A DNA stretch of 64,000 bases from Coenobita brevimanus (GCA_032717465.1 CM064713.1:10422874-10486873), one strand, 5' to 3'. Positions 1-11,116 are shown, counted from the first letter of the stretch. A program made the numbers and translations. Notes: generated by a model not told the origin, from the sequence alone.

Positions 1-270
1 CTCAGCCACCGACCTACAATTCTTCTTACCTCCCGTTCTTCTTACTAAACTTAACTACCTACCTATCATCCAGGTTTCCATTTTATATCCATACTCTGCT
101 TTTCTCCTGCCTAAGCACGTACTTACAGTAACATTTCACTTAGCTGACATAAATACCTGATTAGCATCCCTGCCTACTCGCCTGCCTACCTAGTTAATCT
201 ACTTATCTACCTATTTATTCAGCTACCTATCTACTACCTGGCTACCTACCCACCTACATACCTACCTACT
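1..270. repeat. Degenerate CTAC/CCTA simple repeat
   Basis: The first 270 bases are dominated by imperfect CTAC/CTACC tetranucleotide runs, for example around 48-60 and 235-272. The + strand is low in G. No gene is visible. From 271 to about 579 the DNA is unique-looking and I see nothing codable in it. Confidence 0.6.
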
Positions 271-579
271 CACAACACGATGCAATCATCGGCCATTTAC
301 CCAACAAGAAAGGTCTTAAAATGTTGCAAATTCCTCCGGTTCCGTATTCTGATCTGTAATGCCAGAGAATTAGTGCATGTTTTTGTTCGAACGTAATGGA
401 CGATTTGGCAGGATTTCTCTGACCGACTCAGCATTATTCTAGCGGGTGGTTGGGAGAGCTTTGCTGTGTTTCGAGGTCTGGTTGACTGGGCCCGGTTGCA
501 CTTTAGTTGGTCGGGCTCAGCTGTAGTTTGAAGGCTGGTTGGGCGGATTTAACGGTATCATGAGTTAAGAAGTCTCTGC

Positions 580-1056
580 ATGATGGTATTGTGATCCCTA
601 CCCTGACGTATGGAAGCGAGGCGTGGACCTTGCAAGAGGGGAACAAGTCAAGAGTGAGAGCAGTGGAAATGAGTTACTTGAGAGGAGCATGTGGAGTGAC
701 ATGGAGGGACAGGTTGACGAACGAGAGAAGTGAAGGAACGTTGTGGGGTAGATGTGGATGTGGTTGAAAAGATTAGGAGAAATACACTGAGGTGGTTTGG
801 ACATGTGGAGAGGATGGAGAGTAGAAAGACTGACATTAAGAGGGTGCTATGTAGGTGGGAGGGTGCAGAGGGAGGGAGGGAGTAGAATACAAAGATCGAG
901 GTGGAGGGATGGAGTTGAGAGGTATCATGAGTGAGAGGGGGGGGTGAGTTGGGGGGAGGGGAGTCAAATGGTGGGTGACAGAGTGACTTGGAGGCGTTTT
1001 GTCTGCGGCCACCCTTTGCGGGATTAGGGCGTCGGGCTATAGATAGATAGATAGAT
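580..1056 (+). pseudogene. LINE reverse transcriptase C-terminal fragment
   Basis: Conceptual translation of the + strand from about 595 gives the C-terminal signature of RTE-like non-LTR retrotransposon polymerases: a TYGSEAWTL-type motif, then YLRGACGVTWRDR. After one frame change comes LRWFGHVERM at about 790-820. A CGHPL-type ending lies near 1010, followed at 1036-1056 by a short GATA tract of the kind that forms 3' tails of such elements. The endonuclease and catalytic RT core are absent, so this is a 5'-truncated, frameshifted copy. Minus-strand open frames over the same bases are shadows. Confidence 0.75.
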
Positions 1057-1323
1057 GAGGAGCAAGTTGGGCTGGTGCGTTTGTATTTTAGGGCGTTTTC
1101 TCTTTTTCTTTTTTCTTATATGGGATGGGCGGTATTTCACGGCAAGTTGGGATGTCTTTGTTTTGCGGGTTGGATGTGGTTTTCGGGCAGGACTGGCTTT
1201 TTTTATTGGGAGGTTTGGGAGGGCCTGATTGTGCAATGGAGGTAAGAATGAAGGGAAACAAAAACTGGGACAGGAAAAGAAGATGTAACAGTATTAGGGA
1301 CATCATGGTGTTATTTGTGATTG
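1057..1323. other. Unassigned DNA
   Basis: About 270 bases between the LINE scrap and the Tc1-type element. T-rich on the + strand with short open frames and no recognisable motif. Confidence 0.4.
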
Positions 1324-1934
1324 TACAGCTCCGTTCAGAAGTTCGTACTACACCCAGTGTGGAAGGCGCTAGTCTTGGCCCTTCCTTCCCGGACGACAGG
1401 TAACAGCTTCGGACCTCCCACGAGCAACCAGACTTTGGCTAGTATCAAAGCAGTGTCATTCGCTCACCGACTGTTAAATGAAATGAGAATTTTATTTTCA
1501 TACTCACAGATATCAGTCAATCTTACTGCTGATTAAATGATGAAAGTATGTTTATATTCGCCTGCCTTAAAAAATATAATAAAATAATAACAGCAGAAAA
1601 GCACATAACAGAATATAAGAAGGTCGGCTATGAATCAATGTGATTATGCGAGTTAGTGATTTATCGCATGTCTTAATCCCTAGACACGGGCAGTTTTTCG
1701 GCTAACCATCTTAGCTCTGTATTTATGAACTGTTCTACCGTTTCAAGGAAAATCCAAGCAGCCAAATATATTGTGTATGCAGTCAAGATGTTCAAACATT
1801 TACGAAGTATCTGAACAGCTAAAACTCATGTTCATACTCAAAAGTAGATGAAGACGATTGGTGGAGTCTAAGGAATAATCGAAATAATTTGTTTTAAGAT
1901 GAAGAAGCTAACATGATGTTTCCTCTACATAACC

Positions 1935-1935
<1 letters not shown>

Positions 1936-1986
<51 letters not shown>
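1936..1986. repeat. (CT)n microsatellite
   Basis: About 25 uninterrupted CT units followed by a G-run. It creates a spurious Leu-Ser open frame fused to the start of the Tc1 transposase remnant. Confidence 0.95.
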
Positions 1987-1989
<3 letters not shown>

Positions 1990-2030
1990 GGGTGTGGGGG
2001 GGGGGTTCCACAGAGGTGTTTTGGTTATCC

Positions 2031-2240
2031 TCTGCTCAAAGGTGAAATCAGCACCATCACGTCCCCTCCAAGTTGACATAAATCGGCGAGACGAGAAACT
2101 AGTGCTTAGAGGTCAAATTATCGCTCTTCGTGATAATGGCTTTTCCATCAGGGCAACAGCGCATCAACTTGGCCTCACTACAAAAACTGTGATGAAGTGG
2201 ATAAAGAGATGGGAGGAGAGTGGCAACCTTCAGGACGAAC
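2031..2240 (+). pseudogene. Tc1-type transposase, N-terminal HTH exon
   Basis: The frame encodes a helix-turn-helix DNA-binding segment (RGQIIALRDNGFSIRATAHQ onward, then LGLTTKTVMKWIKRWEESG), the paired-like domain by which Tc1 transposases bind their terminal repeats. It ends exactly at a strong donor, GAAC|GTAAGT (GT at 2241-2242). The next coding piece begins after TTAG at 4287, and the two join in phase, so this looks like a real intron or a fortuitous splice-like boundary. The start codon cannot be fixed because the upstream frame runs into the CT repeat. Confidence 0.75.
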
Positions 2241-3499
2241 GTAAGTCATAAGTCTTTTGTATTACTGTAATGTTATACTAATAATGAATAACTGTGAACA
2301 ATAGCTCCCCGTTATATTCCAGTGCTAACAGAAACTAAAACTAGTTTTCGGCCCCTGCGGAAGATGTCAGTGAAAATAGCATTATGCAGTGGCGTAGTAA
2401 GGGGGTGGGAGTCGGGTTGCAACCTTCTCGAGCATCAGTTTTTAGGAGAGTGGCAAATTATGTCCTGAGTATATAGTCAACATTCCCATTTTACTTTTTG
2501 ACGTGGTGTGGGTGACTATTGTAAAGCATATCCAACAGGTGTAAAAACTATAATAATTATTATGCAATATTTCCATGGCCAAATATCCCCTACACTACAT
2601 CCACAATTACTAGTTGGCTGCCAGAGCCAGTGGGCGGGGCCACTCACGGTGCGTGGAGTACACACACTTTCCAGGTTTAATACATAGTGGGCTGAGTTAT
2701 AATCTTTCGTCTCCTTAACTCTGACGACTCCCTTCGGCCACTCTCTCTCTCTCTTTCTCCAGGGAAGGCCCGACCGGGGACGGGGTGGGGGGGTCACCCC
2801 CCCCCGTGTGTATTCTGAGTTGGTCAAAGAATTACTGAGTTGGTCAAAAATGAAGAGGTCATTTAGCAGGCTTAAGCTTTAAAAACATATTTGCGAAACC
2901 GAACCAAAGAAAAAAGGTTACATTATCTGATGGTTCTAGCTTATGAAAGTGACCTAACTGATCAGTTGGATCTTCAAGAAAACTGTAGATAGGTGGAAGC
3001 TCATCAAAACAAGAATAAAATTCTAAAAGCCATTATCATTACACAGTCTGTAAATACAGGTTGTTACTGCTGAATCCTTATTAATCCATAATCCTCATTC
3101 CACTCAAGTTGACTCAACATTCCTTTTTCACCTTTTTTCCTTATTTGACTTACCATGTGTGATTTGTGTATGTGTATGTTACTTTTTTTTTTAAGTAGTC
3201 AGTTTAAGCATCCTGTATCTTTCATTGTATGACTGAAAATCAGTGAACAGTATTGCAATTTTGAATTTAAGTTGTGTCTATATGCACCAGAAATCCAGAA
3301 TGAAAGTATGTTTAAATTTGTCACCAGTAAATAAATTACTTTCCAGGAAATACTATAAGTCTGTTACAATAAAATTTACTGTCTCATAAATTTGGTTTGT
3401 TTTTATCTATTTAGTTGGTCAAGCCATAACGCCAAACGTATCAAGTTGGTCAAAATTGTCCTTACCCCTCCCTCCAACCAATGCTCCTCGGGCCATCCC

Positions 3500-3527
3500 T
3501 GTCTGTCTGTCTGCCTGTCTCTGTCTG

Positions 3528-3593
<66 letters not shown>

Positions 3594-3603
3594 CACACAC
3601 ACA
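3500..3603. repeat. Compound (TGTC)n(TC)n(AC)n microsatellite
   Basis: A tetranucleotide TGTC/TGCC run passes into about 16 TC and then about 12 AC units. It directly abuts the LINE 3' fragment that follows. Confidence 0.95.
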
Positions 3604-3835
3604 CCACTTTTCCTCTGAATTCTCTGCTTGTATCTCTCCCCCGTTATGACTGAAACGAGGCACTAGCCTTCCCCCATCCTCTCACCCGCTCTGTAATGCA
3701 TCTGTTAACTAGTAATCCGCCCTTCTTGTATACGACTAGTTATTTGTTGAAATGTCTTAGGATGTCTTTTTTCAATGCATAGTGCCACATTATTTCAAAC
3801 GCAGTGTGTCCAGGCATTTCAATGAAATGGATATT
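3601..3835 (+). pseudogene. LINE 3' end fragment (jockey-like), copy A
   Basis: The translation [13 protein letters not shown] and, further on, [12 protein letters not shown] correspond to the C-terminus of the intact LINE protein at 26608-29517 (minus strand), which reads [12 protein letters not shown] and [10 protein letters not shown]. The intervening stretch is recognisable with several frameshifts. It is 5'-truncated to the last 80 or so codons. Confidence 0.75.
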
Positions 3836-4287
3836 TGTGTATACGTTTCTCTGGAAGGAACAGACAGGGTTTTGATTTTTGACGGTCACATACATATCAG
3901 TCCTAGTCATTCTAAGAACGAGACTTCAATTCCCATCTATTGATGTATAGCTGTTGTTGTTGTTGTTGTTGTGTAACCCTGGTCTGTCTGGCCAAACAGA
4001 GCCATGAACCACGGTCAAGCAGTCGTCCCTGCAGGGCTGTCCCGTGCAGTCATGGGGTGAAACTACGATATCTAGCCTTGAGCTGCACTTTGTCTCGCTA
4101 CGCCACTAGCTTTATAGGCAGTAGTTTGTTTAGTACAATTGTTGCCCTTGTAACAATATTTTCATATCATACGATTTATTTATTTATGTATACAAGTATA
4201 CATACTCGTAATGTTTTCCCAAACTAGACTTTCGGCGTTGATTTTTATTAGTGCCATATTTACTAACAGCGAATACTTTCATGTTAG

Positions 4288-4630
4288 AAAGGACGGGAGC
4301 CTCTCGAAGAACGACTCAGGCTGGAGATGCTGCTATTGTCGCAGCAGCAGGGGCAACACCTCTTACGAACGCGGTGGCCATAAGGGACAGTCTTTAGTTA
4401 GTGTCCACGCTGACTGTCAGGCGAAGGCTGCATGACGCTGGTATACACTATAGAATCCCAGCAATGAAGGAAAGCCTGACACAACAGCACAGAGAGGGGA
4501 GGTTAGCCTTTGCTCAACGCTACTTTCAGAAGAACCTAGACTTTTGGCCGCGAGTCATCTTCACGGATGAGAAGTGTTTCTCCTCCACCTCGCATGGTAG
4601 GGTTCACTGCTGGAGAAGAAACAACACCAG
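4288..4630 (+). pseudogene. Tc1-type transposase, central part (first catalytic Asp)
   Basis: After the TTAG acceptor at 4284-4287 the frame shows the linker (QAGDAAIVAAAGATPLTNAV), the second DNA-binding helix region (RRRLHDAGIHYRIPAMKESL) and the start of the DDE catalytic domain. The first catalytic Asp is in VIFTDEK (about 4557-4577), followed by SHGRVHCWRRNNTR. One in-frame TAG near 4396 interrupts it. The reading breaks at 4630 and resumes at 5090 in the same phase. Confidence 0.85.
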
Positions 4631-4674
4631 GCATATGATATTACCATTTTCATTACTGATAAAATTCCGCACTG

Positions 4675-4885
4675 TTATTCCCCCCCCCCCAAGGCTTTGT
4701 CTTCGTTGCAGTCATCTGTTTTCTGTTCACCTCGCCGTTACAATAATTAACCGATATTCAGACTTTCACCTATGGAATAGGTCAATAATGAAGCTGTCTT
4801 CCGCAGTCTGCATACCCCTCCGTCCTTGATTTCCAGTCTTTTAAAGGCAGTATGACCAGGCATCTAAAATAATCAGGATCCCTTG
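4675..4885 (+). pseudogene. LINE 3' end fragment (jockey-like), copy B
   Basis: It lies inside the second break of the Tc1 transposase. With small frame changes it translates to a counterpart of the last 55-60 residues of the 969-residue LINE protein in this window: an SVHL...INRYS segment, a LWN block, and a terminal DFQSF...RHLK-like stretch just before 4870. A C-homopolymer at 4680-4690 marks its left side. Severely 5'-truncated. Confidence 0.65.
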
Positions 4886-5089
4886 TTTTGGTCTTATTCT
4901 GTTCATATTTTCCTGGAAAAAGACATGATTCCTTCTACTCTTTGCCTCTGCTTTTTTGTATAAAGACATTAGTGCCGAGAAAAATTGTGATTAATTCTAA
5001 ATAATATAAGGTTAGGGGGACATGTCATTACTAGTATTCTGTCGGATGGCTGCAACAATAAAAAAAGTAAATATATATTTCACATGCAG

Positions 5090-5604
5090 ATACGAGAGGG
5101 TCGACATTTGTGAGGAGGCACGATCGGGTCACGTTACCTGTAACATCTAGGGATACCTGACTCTACATGGCCTGGGTGATATGTTCAGCATCGAGGGGCG
5201 TTTTACTGCTGACCATATGTCCATATCCTGGAGGAACGATTCCTGCCATCTTTACGGGCAAAGGGTTTCCCGTTCCAAGATGGACCTGCTATTTTCATGC
5301 ATGACCGATTCCCCATCCACACTGCACGTGTAGTACGGCAGTGGTTTCAGAGAGAAGACACACTTCAGCTCTCCGGCTGGCCCGCCAAAGGGGCCAATCT
5401 AAATGTAATAGAACATGTTAGGGCTGAAATGGTTCATACCTGGCAGCAGGAGACGAGAGGACAGGAAATGAACTCCTCAACCACGTAAACGCCCGGTGGG
5501 AACTTTGCTGGCGCAAACACAGCTTCATCCGTGGCCTTGTAAGCTCCATGCCCGACAGGCTGCAAAGCAGTGATTGAGAAAGAGGAAGGCTGGACCCGAT
5601 ATTG
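5090..5604 (+). pseudogene. Tc1-type transposase, C-terminal part (second Asp and Glu)
   Basis: The frame resumes with YERVDICEEARSGHVTCNI, continues with small disruptions through GRFTADH, and gives FMHDRFPIHTARVV (second catalytic Asp) and NLNVIEHV (catalytic Glu). I count 35 residues between that Asp and the Glu, so the spacing is DD35E-like rather than the classical Tc1 34. A RGLVSSMPDRLQ-type C-terminus ends near 5604. Two stops and frame changes in 5130-5290 and near 5485 make it non-functional. Confidence 0.85.
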
Positions 5605-5652
5605 ATGTGAAAAGTTAGGCAACTGTTATCATTATATTAAGGATATGTATTT

Positions 5653-5721
<69 letters not shown>

Positions 5722-5998
5722 GGATATATAGATAGATAGATAGATAGATGTAGATATAATAGATACAATAGATTGATATATATAAGTTACAATAGATATA
5801 TTATGGATAGATGTAATAGAGATAAATAGATATAATACAGATAGATATAACAGATAGAAATATAGATATATATATATTTTAGATAGATAGTTATAATAAA
5901 GATATGATATGGATAATTAGATATGGTATAGAGACAGATATAGATATAATATAAATAGATATAGATATAATATAGATTGACATCTATAGATATAATAC

Positions 5999-6068
<70 letters not shown>
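5653..6068. repeat. (GA)n, GATA-rich and (TA)n microsatellite block
   Basis: About 33 GA units at 5653-5720, then 270 bp of degenerate GATA/ATAGAT, then about 34 TA units at 6000-6068. The block lies within the Tc1-type element, downstream of its transposase. Confidence 0.95.
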
Positions 6069-6074
<6 letters not shown>

Positions 6075-6300
6075 CTGTTGACTAGAAAATAGAAATAAAA
6101 ATAAAATTGTCTATTATTGTCTGAAAACATCCGTATAATTATCCTTATGTAGGCTATTATACACCTCCTACTAGAAGCAAGATCACTCACACGTAATAAA
6201 TATAAGGTGTTCCTTGGCCTTCCCACACAAACAGGACGGATGAAGTAAACTATTGCAATGTCTTTTCCTCCATAATTATGCGACTTGTTAATGCGTCGGT

Positions 6301-6520
6301 AGTGGTGGACGGTGGTCGTGGAGGCGGCGGTGGTGGTGGATTGTGAGTGTTGGTGGGTGGCGGCGGTGATGGTGGATTGTGGGTGACCTTGGTGGGTGGC
6401 GGCGGTGGTGGTGGATTGTGGGTGACCTTGGTGGGTGGCGGCGGTGGTGGTGGATTGTGGGTGACCTTGGTGGGTGGCGGCGGTGGTGGTGGGTGGTGGT
6501 GGGTGGCTGCGCTGGGTGGC
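6301..6520. repeat. 39-bp G-rich minisatellite
   Basis: Three to four tandem units of 39 bp, each built from TTGTGGGTGACCTTGG followed by TGGGTGGCGGCGG and GGTGGTGGA. The unit is a multiple of three, so glycine/tryptophan-rich frames on + and proline/threonine-rich frames on - stay open without evidence of coding. The G-runs fit the pattern of G-quadruplex-forming DNA on the + strand. Confidence 0.9.
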
Positions 6521-6571
6521 AAGTGGCGGAAACGGTGGTGTTGGTGGCTGTTGTTGTTATTGTTGTTGTTC

Positions 6572-6609
<38 letters not shown>
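6572..6609. repeat. (TG)n microsatellite
   Basis: About 18 TG units just downstream of a GTT-rich stretch at 6540-6570. Confidence 0.9.
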
Positions 6610-6610
<1 letters not shown>

Positions 6611-6960
6611 TTTCAGTGGGAGAATAGTCAGCTCACAAATCACTTATTGATTCATATCAGACTTTTGCATTTCCCTCTATTTGTGTATTGTAACTTGTTA
6701 TTTGTATATGTATTTTCATCACAACCGCATAATGTTCACGTATTTCCTTAATTAATATGCAATAATACTTGCCAGTATTTGTATAAATATCCGTGTCATC
6801 TCAAATTTCGCATTCGTCGTGTGATTGAAACTGTTCCCGTACTTGCTGCTCTGTCTGTGGTGGCGAGCGGTTCGGGGTATTAACATGTCGTCCAGAAAGA
6901 GCGGACCGAGGCTTGAGCCTTCCACTTTGGGTGTAGTACGAACTTCTGAACGGAGCTGTA

Positions 6961-7858
6961 CGTGTGCTTATGTATGTGGATGTAAAATCAATAAATTATA
7001 ACTTCCACATATCTACGTGTGTAACTGTGTCTTGTAAAAAAAACGTGAAAATTCATGTATATTGTGATTTCAGTGAATGTAGTGTACACTTATTGTATAT
7101 TTGTTCGTGTGCGTGGTTACCTAAATTTATACAGATGGACAGTACTGTACATACTACTCTACACTCAAGCTACACCACCACTTCACCACATAATCATTCT
7201 TATGCAGCAGTACACCACAACCAGACTGTCACCTACAACACACCACACACTGACCCTTACGTAATGGCACACCAAAACCATGCTACAATCAACTCCTGAC
7301 CTCACACTGACACTCACATTCACTTTAACCACTATGACGTAAGTTTAGTCATTACCATCAATATCCCACCACACTTACTTTTACTGAATACTATAACAAA
7401 GCTAGACTACAGTCATCAACGTCCCACCACACTCAGACTTTTATGTACAGTAATACCACACCTCACCCTTGCACTGATTCAACCAAAACCAGTGCCACCA
7501 TGTTTGCTGCCACCAACTAAGTGGCATAAACACAAGCACTCCACCAAGACCGTATCACTGCATTCCTCACCGTTACAATATCAGAACAACCGCCAGTCTA
7601 CCACAACAACGAGCACTACCACTAGCATTATTACTTCATCAACTACGACTATCACCACAGCACCAGCACCATCACTAACATAGCTAACCCATAGCACCCG
7701 CAATACATACACCACCGTTACCACAAGCCTCCCCACCAAACTTCCTTACCACCACAAATAGATCTAGCTCATAAACCTGCTACACCATACACCAGCACTG
7801 TTGCCATCACCACCAGTAATATAGGTACTGTACAATATCCACAATCACAAACCTACCC
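6961..7858. other. Strand-asymmetric CAC/ACC-rich DNA, no gene
   Basis: From about 7140 to 7860 the + strand is strongly depleted in G and rich in CAC, CCA and ACT triplets. Threonine/histidine-rich open frames here follow from composition and show no domain. I see no transposon coding sequence. Confidence 0.6.
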
Positions 7859-8007
7859 TTAGGCTGCGTTCACACCAATCGATTCGATTCGATTCAATTC
7901 ATGGAGAATCATTTGATTCGATTCATTTTGAATCAGCGCCGTTCATACCGACAGAATCAAACTGTCAGAATCAACAGGGAGTAGTGCAAAGGCTGACTTG
8001 AACGAGG

Positions 8008-8279
8008 ATGGACGTAGACGCTCTTGCTGAAATAGAGGTGTTGCTGTGGCTGAGGCGGCGTAGGCGTAGGCGTCCAAGAAGAATATGACCTGATTTTGGG
8101 AGTTTCGGACACTTGTTCCCAGATTTGATAAACAATTCAGACAAGTTTTATGATTATTTTAGGATGACCACTGAACAGTTTAAAATGCTAGTGGAGTTGA
8201 CTGCAACCAACATAAGAAAACAGAATACTAATTACCGACGTGCAGTTGGAGTTGAAGAAAGGATTGCCATTTACCTTAG
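8008..8279 (+). pseudogene. Harbinger transposase, N-terminal exon
   Basis: From ATG at 8008 the frame reads an Arg-rich start and then FYDYFRMTTEQFKMLVELT and RKQNTNYRRAVGVEERIAI, the segment that precedes the DDE nuclease domain in Harbinger transposases. It ends at a donor, CTTAG|GTAAGA (GT at 8280). One in-frame TGA lies after the Arg-rich stretch. The DDE domain is absent from the element. Confidence 0.75.
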
Positions 8280-8579
8280 GTAAGAAGTGAACTGTTAAAA
8301 AGTCTGAAAGTTGGGAGAAGTAGTGTTTCATGCAGTATAAAAGACATCTTTTATTTCTGGTTATGAATACAGAATACATTAAGAAAACATATCTTTTATT
8401 TCTGGTTGTGCATAGAGTAAAAATAAGTATAAATTCTTTGTTTCTGGTCGTTAATATATTAAGAAAATAGACATCCTTTATTTATGGCTGTGAATACAGT
8501 AAAAAAATAGACATCCTTCATTTATGACTGATAGAGTAAAAAAACAGACATAATATGTTTATCGTTGTGAATGCACCAA

Positions 8580-8655
8580 AATCATTGTCCCACTTTTTAG
8601 CATCATAAATAGCACGTCGCTCTCTCACTAAATTTATCAGGACGTCCGGTAGCAT
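8580..8655 (-). pseudogene. MADF-domain fragment of Harbinger second gene
   Basis: The minus-strand frame reads MLPDVLINLVRERRAIYDAK, resembling the first helix of the MADF domain found in the DNA-binding partner protein many Harbinger elements encode. Its convergent position relative to the transposase exon supports the idea. It is too short to be certain. Confidence 0.4.
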
Positions 8656-8878
8656 GGTGCTCACTCCTCCACTGAATCGCCGTGACTGATGAAAAAATGG
8701 ACCCTCGCGCATCAGTGATTCTGAATCGCCTTGAATCGCCATGATTTGAATTGAATTGATTCGCTTGGTGTGAACAGTTCCTATAGGAATTAACATGTCG
8801 CATCAAGACGAATCATGAATCGATATGATTCTCCATGAATTGAATCGAATCGAATCGCTTGGTGTGAACACAGCCTTA

Positions 8879-9926
8879 CCGCCCCTCCCCTCAAAAAAGA
8901 AATCGCATCGTCTCCACAACGCCACAAATGCGCCAACACAACCCTCGCAATACCCACCTAGCTCTTGTATGAGGCATCAGCACACATACTGTATTTACAA
9001 CTTGGCAGTGTAACATCTCTCACTGGCTAATTTTATCTCACACAGGTACGTTGGTGGTTGTCACGCCTGTCTCTCACATCTTAAGTATGGCGCGGTAGGT
9101 GGAGGTATCTCAATGAATTTTGTGAGGACATGGTGGGTGAAGGTACTGTAACGAGTTAATGCTATAGCATTTCAAAGTATATTAACGAGTCAGGTGGTTA
9201 TATAGTACGTGAAAATGTCGCAATGAGTCAAGTGGTAATACGGTAGCTGATGGTATCGTAATCAGTTAGCTGATCTCAAGGACGGCTAGGTAGTAACACC
9301 AAATGATACGGGTGGTAAAGGTCTCGTTTTTAGTTAGACAAATGCATGAAAATATTGTGCAATGAAGGCTGCCCTGCCTGTTTCTCACAGCTCGAGTACT
9401 CCAAGAGAGTCACATAAGACATACGGTAGTTGAACGTATCGTAATGAGCTGGGCAAAATAGTGAAGGTGAGAACTTAAACTGTATTTCCAGGTGTTAATC
9501 TGTTTTAGTTGTCATCGTTATTATCACCCGAACCTGTTTTTCCCACCTTATAATTTGCTAAATTGAGGAAAACCGCCTAGTGTTATTGTTGGCAGAACAC
9601 AGTAGTAGAAAATGCCGTAAAATAAGGAACCGTAATGGGTTAGCAAACAGCTCAGCAAATCGCCATGCCAGGGTTGAAGGTGGTGTTGCAGTGGGTTAGA
9701 AAAGTGACTGTGGAGGTGCTTCACTTTTTCGCTAGGTTTTATTACACACGCGCTTGCGAAGCGAGAGGAGGAATCGTTTTGTTCGGGCCCGCGCGTGTGA
9801 AGAAAATAATCCAAACAGTTTTGATCATAGTTTCTATATGAAACTTGGTGGAAGTGTTAATGATTTTCCCAAGAGTTAGCTTATTATTTTGGGAAGCAAT
9901 ACGCCAAAGGTCAAGGTTACATGGCA
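8879..9926. other. Unassigned DNA
   Basis: About 1 kb without a convincing gene. Imperfectly repeated phrases such as GTATCGTAATGAG recur around 9130-9450, suggesting an old low-copy repeat. From about 9800 the DNA resembles the right flank of the nest at 30213 (AGGTCAAGGT-type phrases). Confidence 0.4.
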
Positions 9927-10217
9927 AGGCTAACCAGGGGCGTAGCCAGAAAGTTCATAAAGGGGGGGGCGGGAGGAAGATGTCTATAGATTCTTGAAAA
10001 GGCGGTGGGAGGCGAGCAAAGCGAGCATCTGCAGCTGGGGGGTCTGTGGGGACGCTGTGAGCCCCCTAGGGAAAATTTTTGAAAATTAAGTACTTTTAGG
10101 GGCTTTCTGAGGCCTATGAAAGTTTGTATTGGAATATTTAGACGATACCTTATTACAGTGAAAATGGCAAAAAGCAGATCAAGAAAATTATTTTGGCTGA
10201 AAAAAGAAGCTTTTTTA

Positions 10218-10457
10218 ATGATCCTTATGGAATAATTCATCATTTCATCCATCATCCAATCCTACGTTGCCCCATGAGGAGCGTAGGAGCCCGGGGCTAG
10301 GCAAGTTGGTCCTGACATTCAAGATGAGAGTGACCAACATCACTCATCCCTGAGTGGCATTACATAAGCAATAAACCCCAACCTTCCCTTGGATATAAAC
10401 CTTCACCAGCTCAGTCCGATTGGAGCGCCATAATAACCCACTAAACCACCAGGCGCC
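10218..10457 (-). mobile_element. tRNA-derived SINE
   Basis: On the minus strand the sequence starts GGCGCCTGGTGG at 10457. It carries an A-box-like TGGTTTAGTGG (10438-10448) and a B-box-like GGTTTATATCC (10391-10401) with tRNA-like spacing. A unique body follows, then a simple tail built from GATGGATGAAATGATGAA near 10230-10255. The boxes are those of an internal Pol III promoter. I could not find a clear target duplication. Confidence 0.6.

Positions 10458-11116
<659 letters not shown>

Larger units (their letters stand above)
2387..4108. mobile_element. hAT-like non-autonomous element nested in Tc1 element
   Basis: Left terminus CAGTGGCGTAGTAAG at 2387 and the inverse of CTAGTGGCGTAGCGAG at the right (end near 4108) form short inverted termini of the CAGKGGCGTAGC type. 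Flanking octamers are GCATTATG (2379-2386) and GCTTTATA (4109-4116), a 6 of 8 match that fits an eroded 8-bp hAT duplication. No transposase is visible inside. Contents are microsatellites, a LINE 3' end, a TGT triplet run at 3952-3972 and unassigned DNA from about 2400 to 3490. The assignment rests on the termini only. Confidence 0.5.
1326..6958 (+). mobile_element. Tc1/mariner-type transposon, decayed, with nested insertions
   Basis: The left end 1326-1400 and right end 6884-6958 are inverted copies. The first 31 bases (starting CAGCTCCGTTCAGAAG) match perfectly and the similarity continues at roughly 80% for about 75 bp. Both ends abut TA (1324-1325 and 6959-6960), the target duplication of the Tc1/mariner superfamily. 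Pieces of one transposase lie inside in order on the + strand (2031-2240, 4288-4630, 5090-5604). The 5.6-kb length is far above the usual 1.3-2.5 kb because a hAT-like element, LINE 3' ends, microsatellites and a G-rich minisatellite sit inside. An in-frame stop and missing start make it non-autonomous. Confidence 0.85.
7862..8875 (+). mobile_element. PIF/Harbinger element, internally deleted, 1014 bp
   Basis: Inverted termini start GGCTGCGTTCACACCAA at the left and GGCTGTGTTCACACCAAG at the right. Similarity continues through GATTCGATTCGATTCAATTC to about 52 bp from each end. The element is flanked by TTA on both sides (7859-7861 and 8876-8878), the 3-bp TWA duplication of this superfamily. 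Inside, the beginnings of a transposase (+) and of a MADF/Myb-like protein (-) face each other. The middles of both genes are missing, so this is a non-autonomous derivative. Confidence 0.9.

Noticed and set aside
1913..2030. Leu/Ser-rich N-terminus preceding the Tc1 HTH
   Set aside because: It is the translation of a CT microsatellite and G-run, not part of a transposase.
6250..6751. Gly/Trp-rich and Pro/Thr-rich frames on both strands
   Set aside because: They follow from a 39-bp minisatellite with a unit divisible by three.
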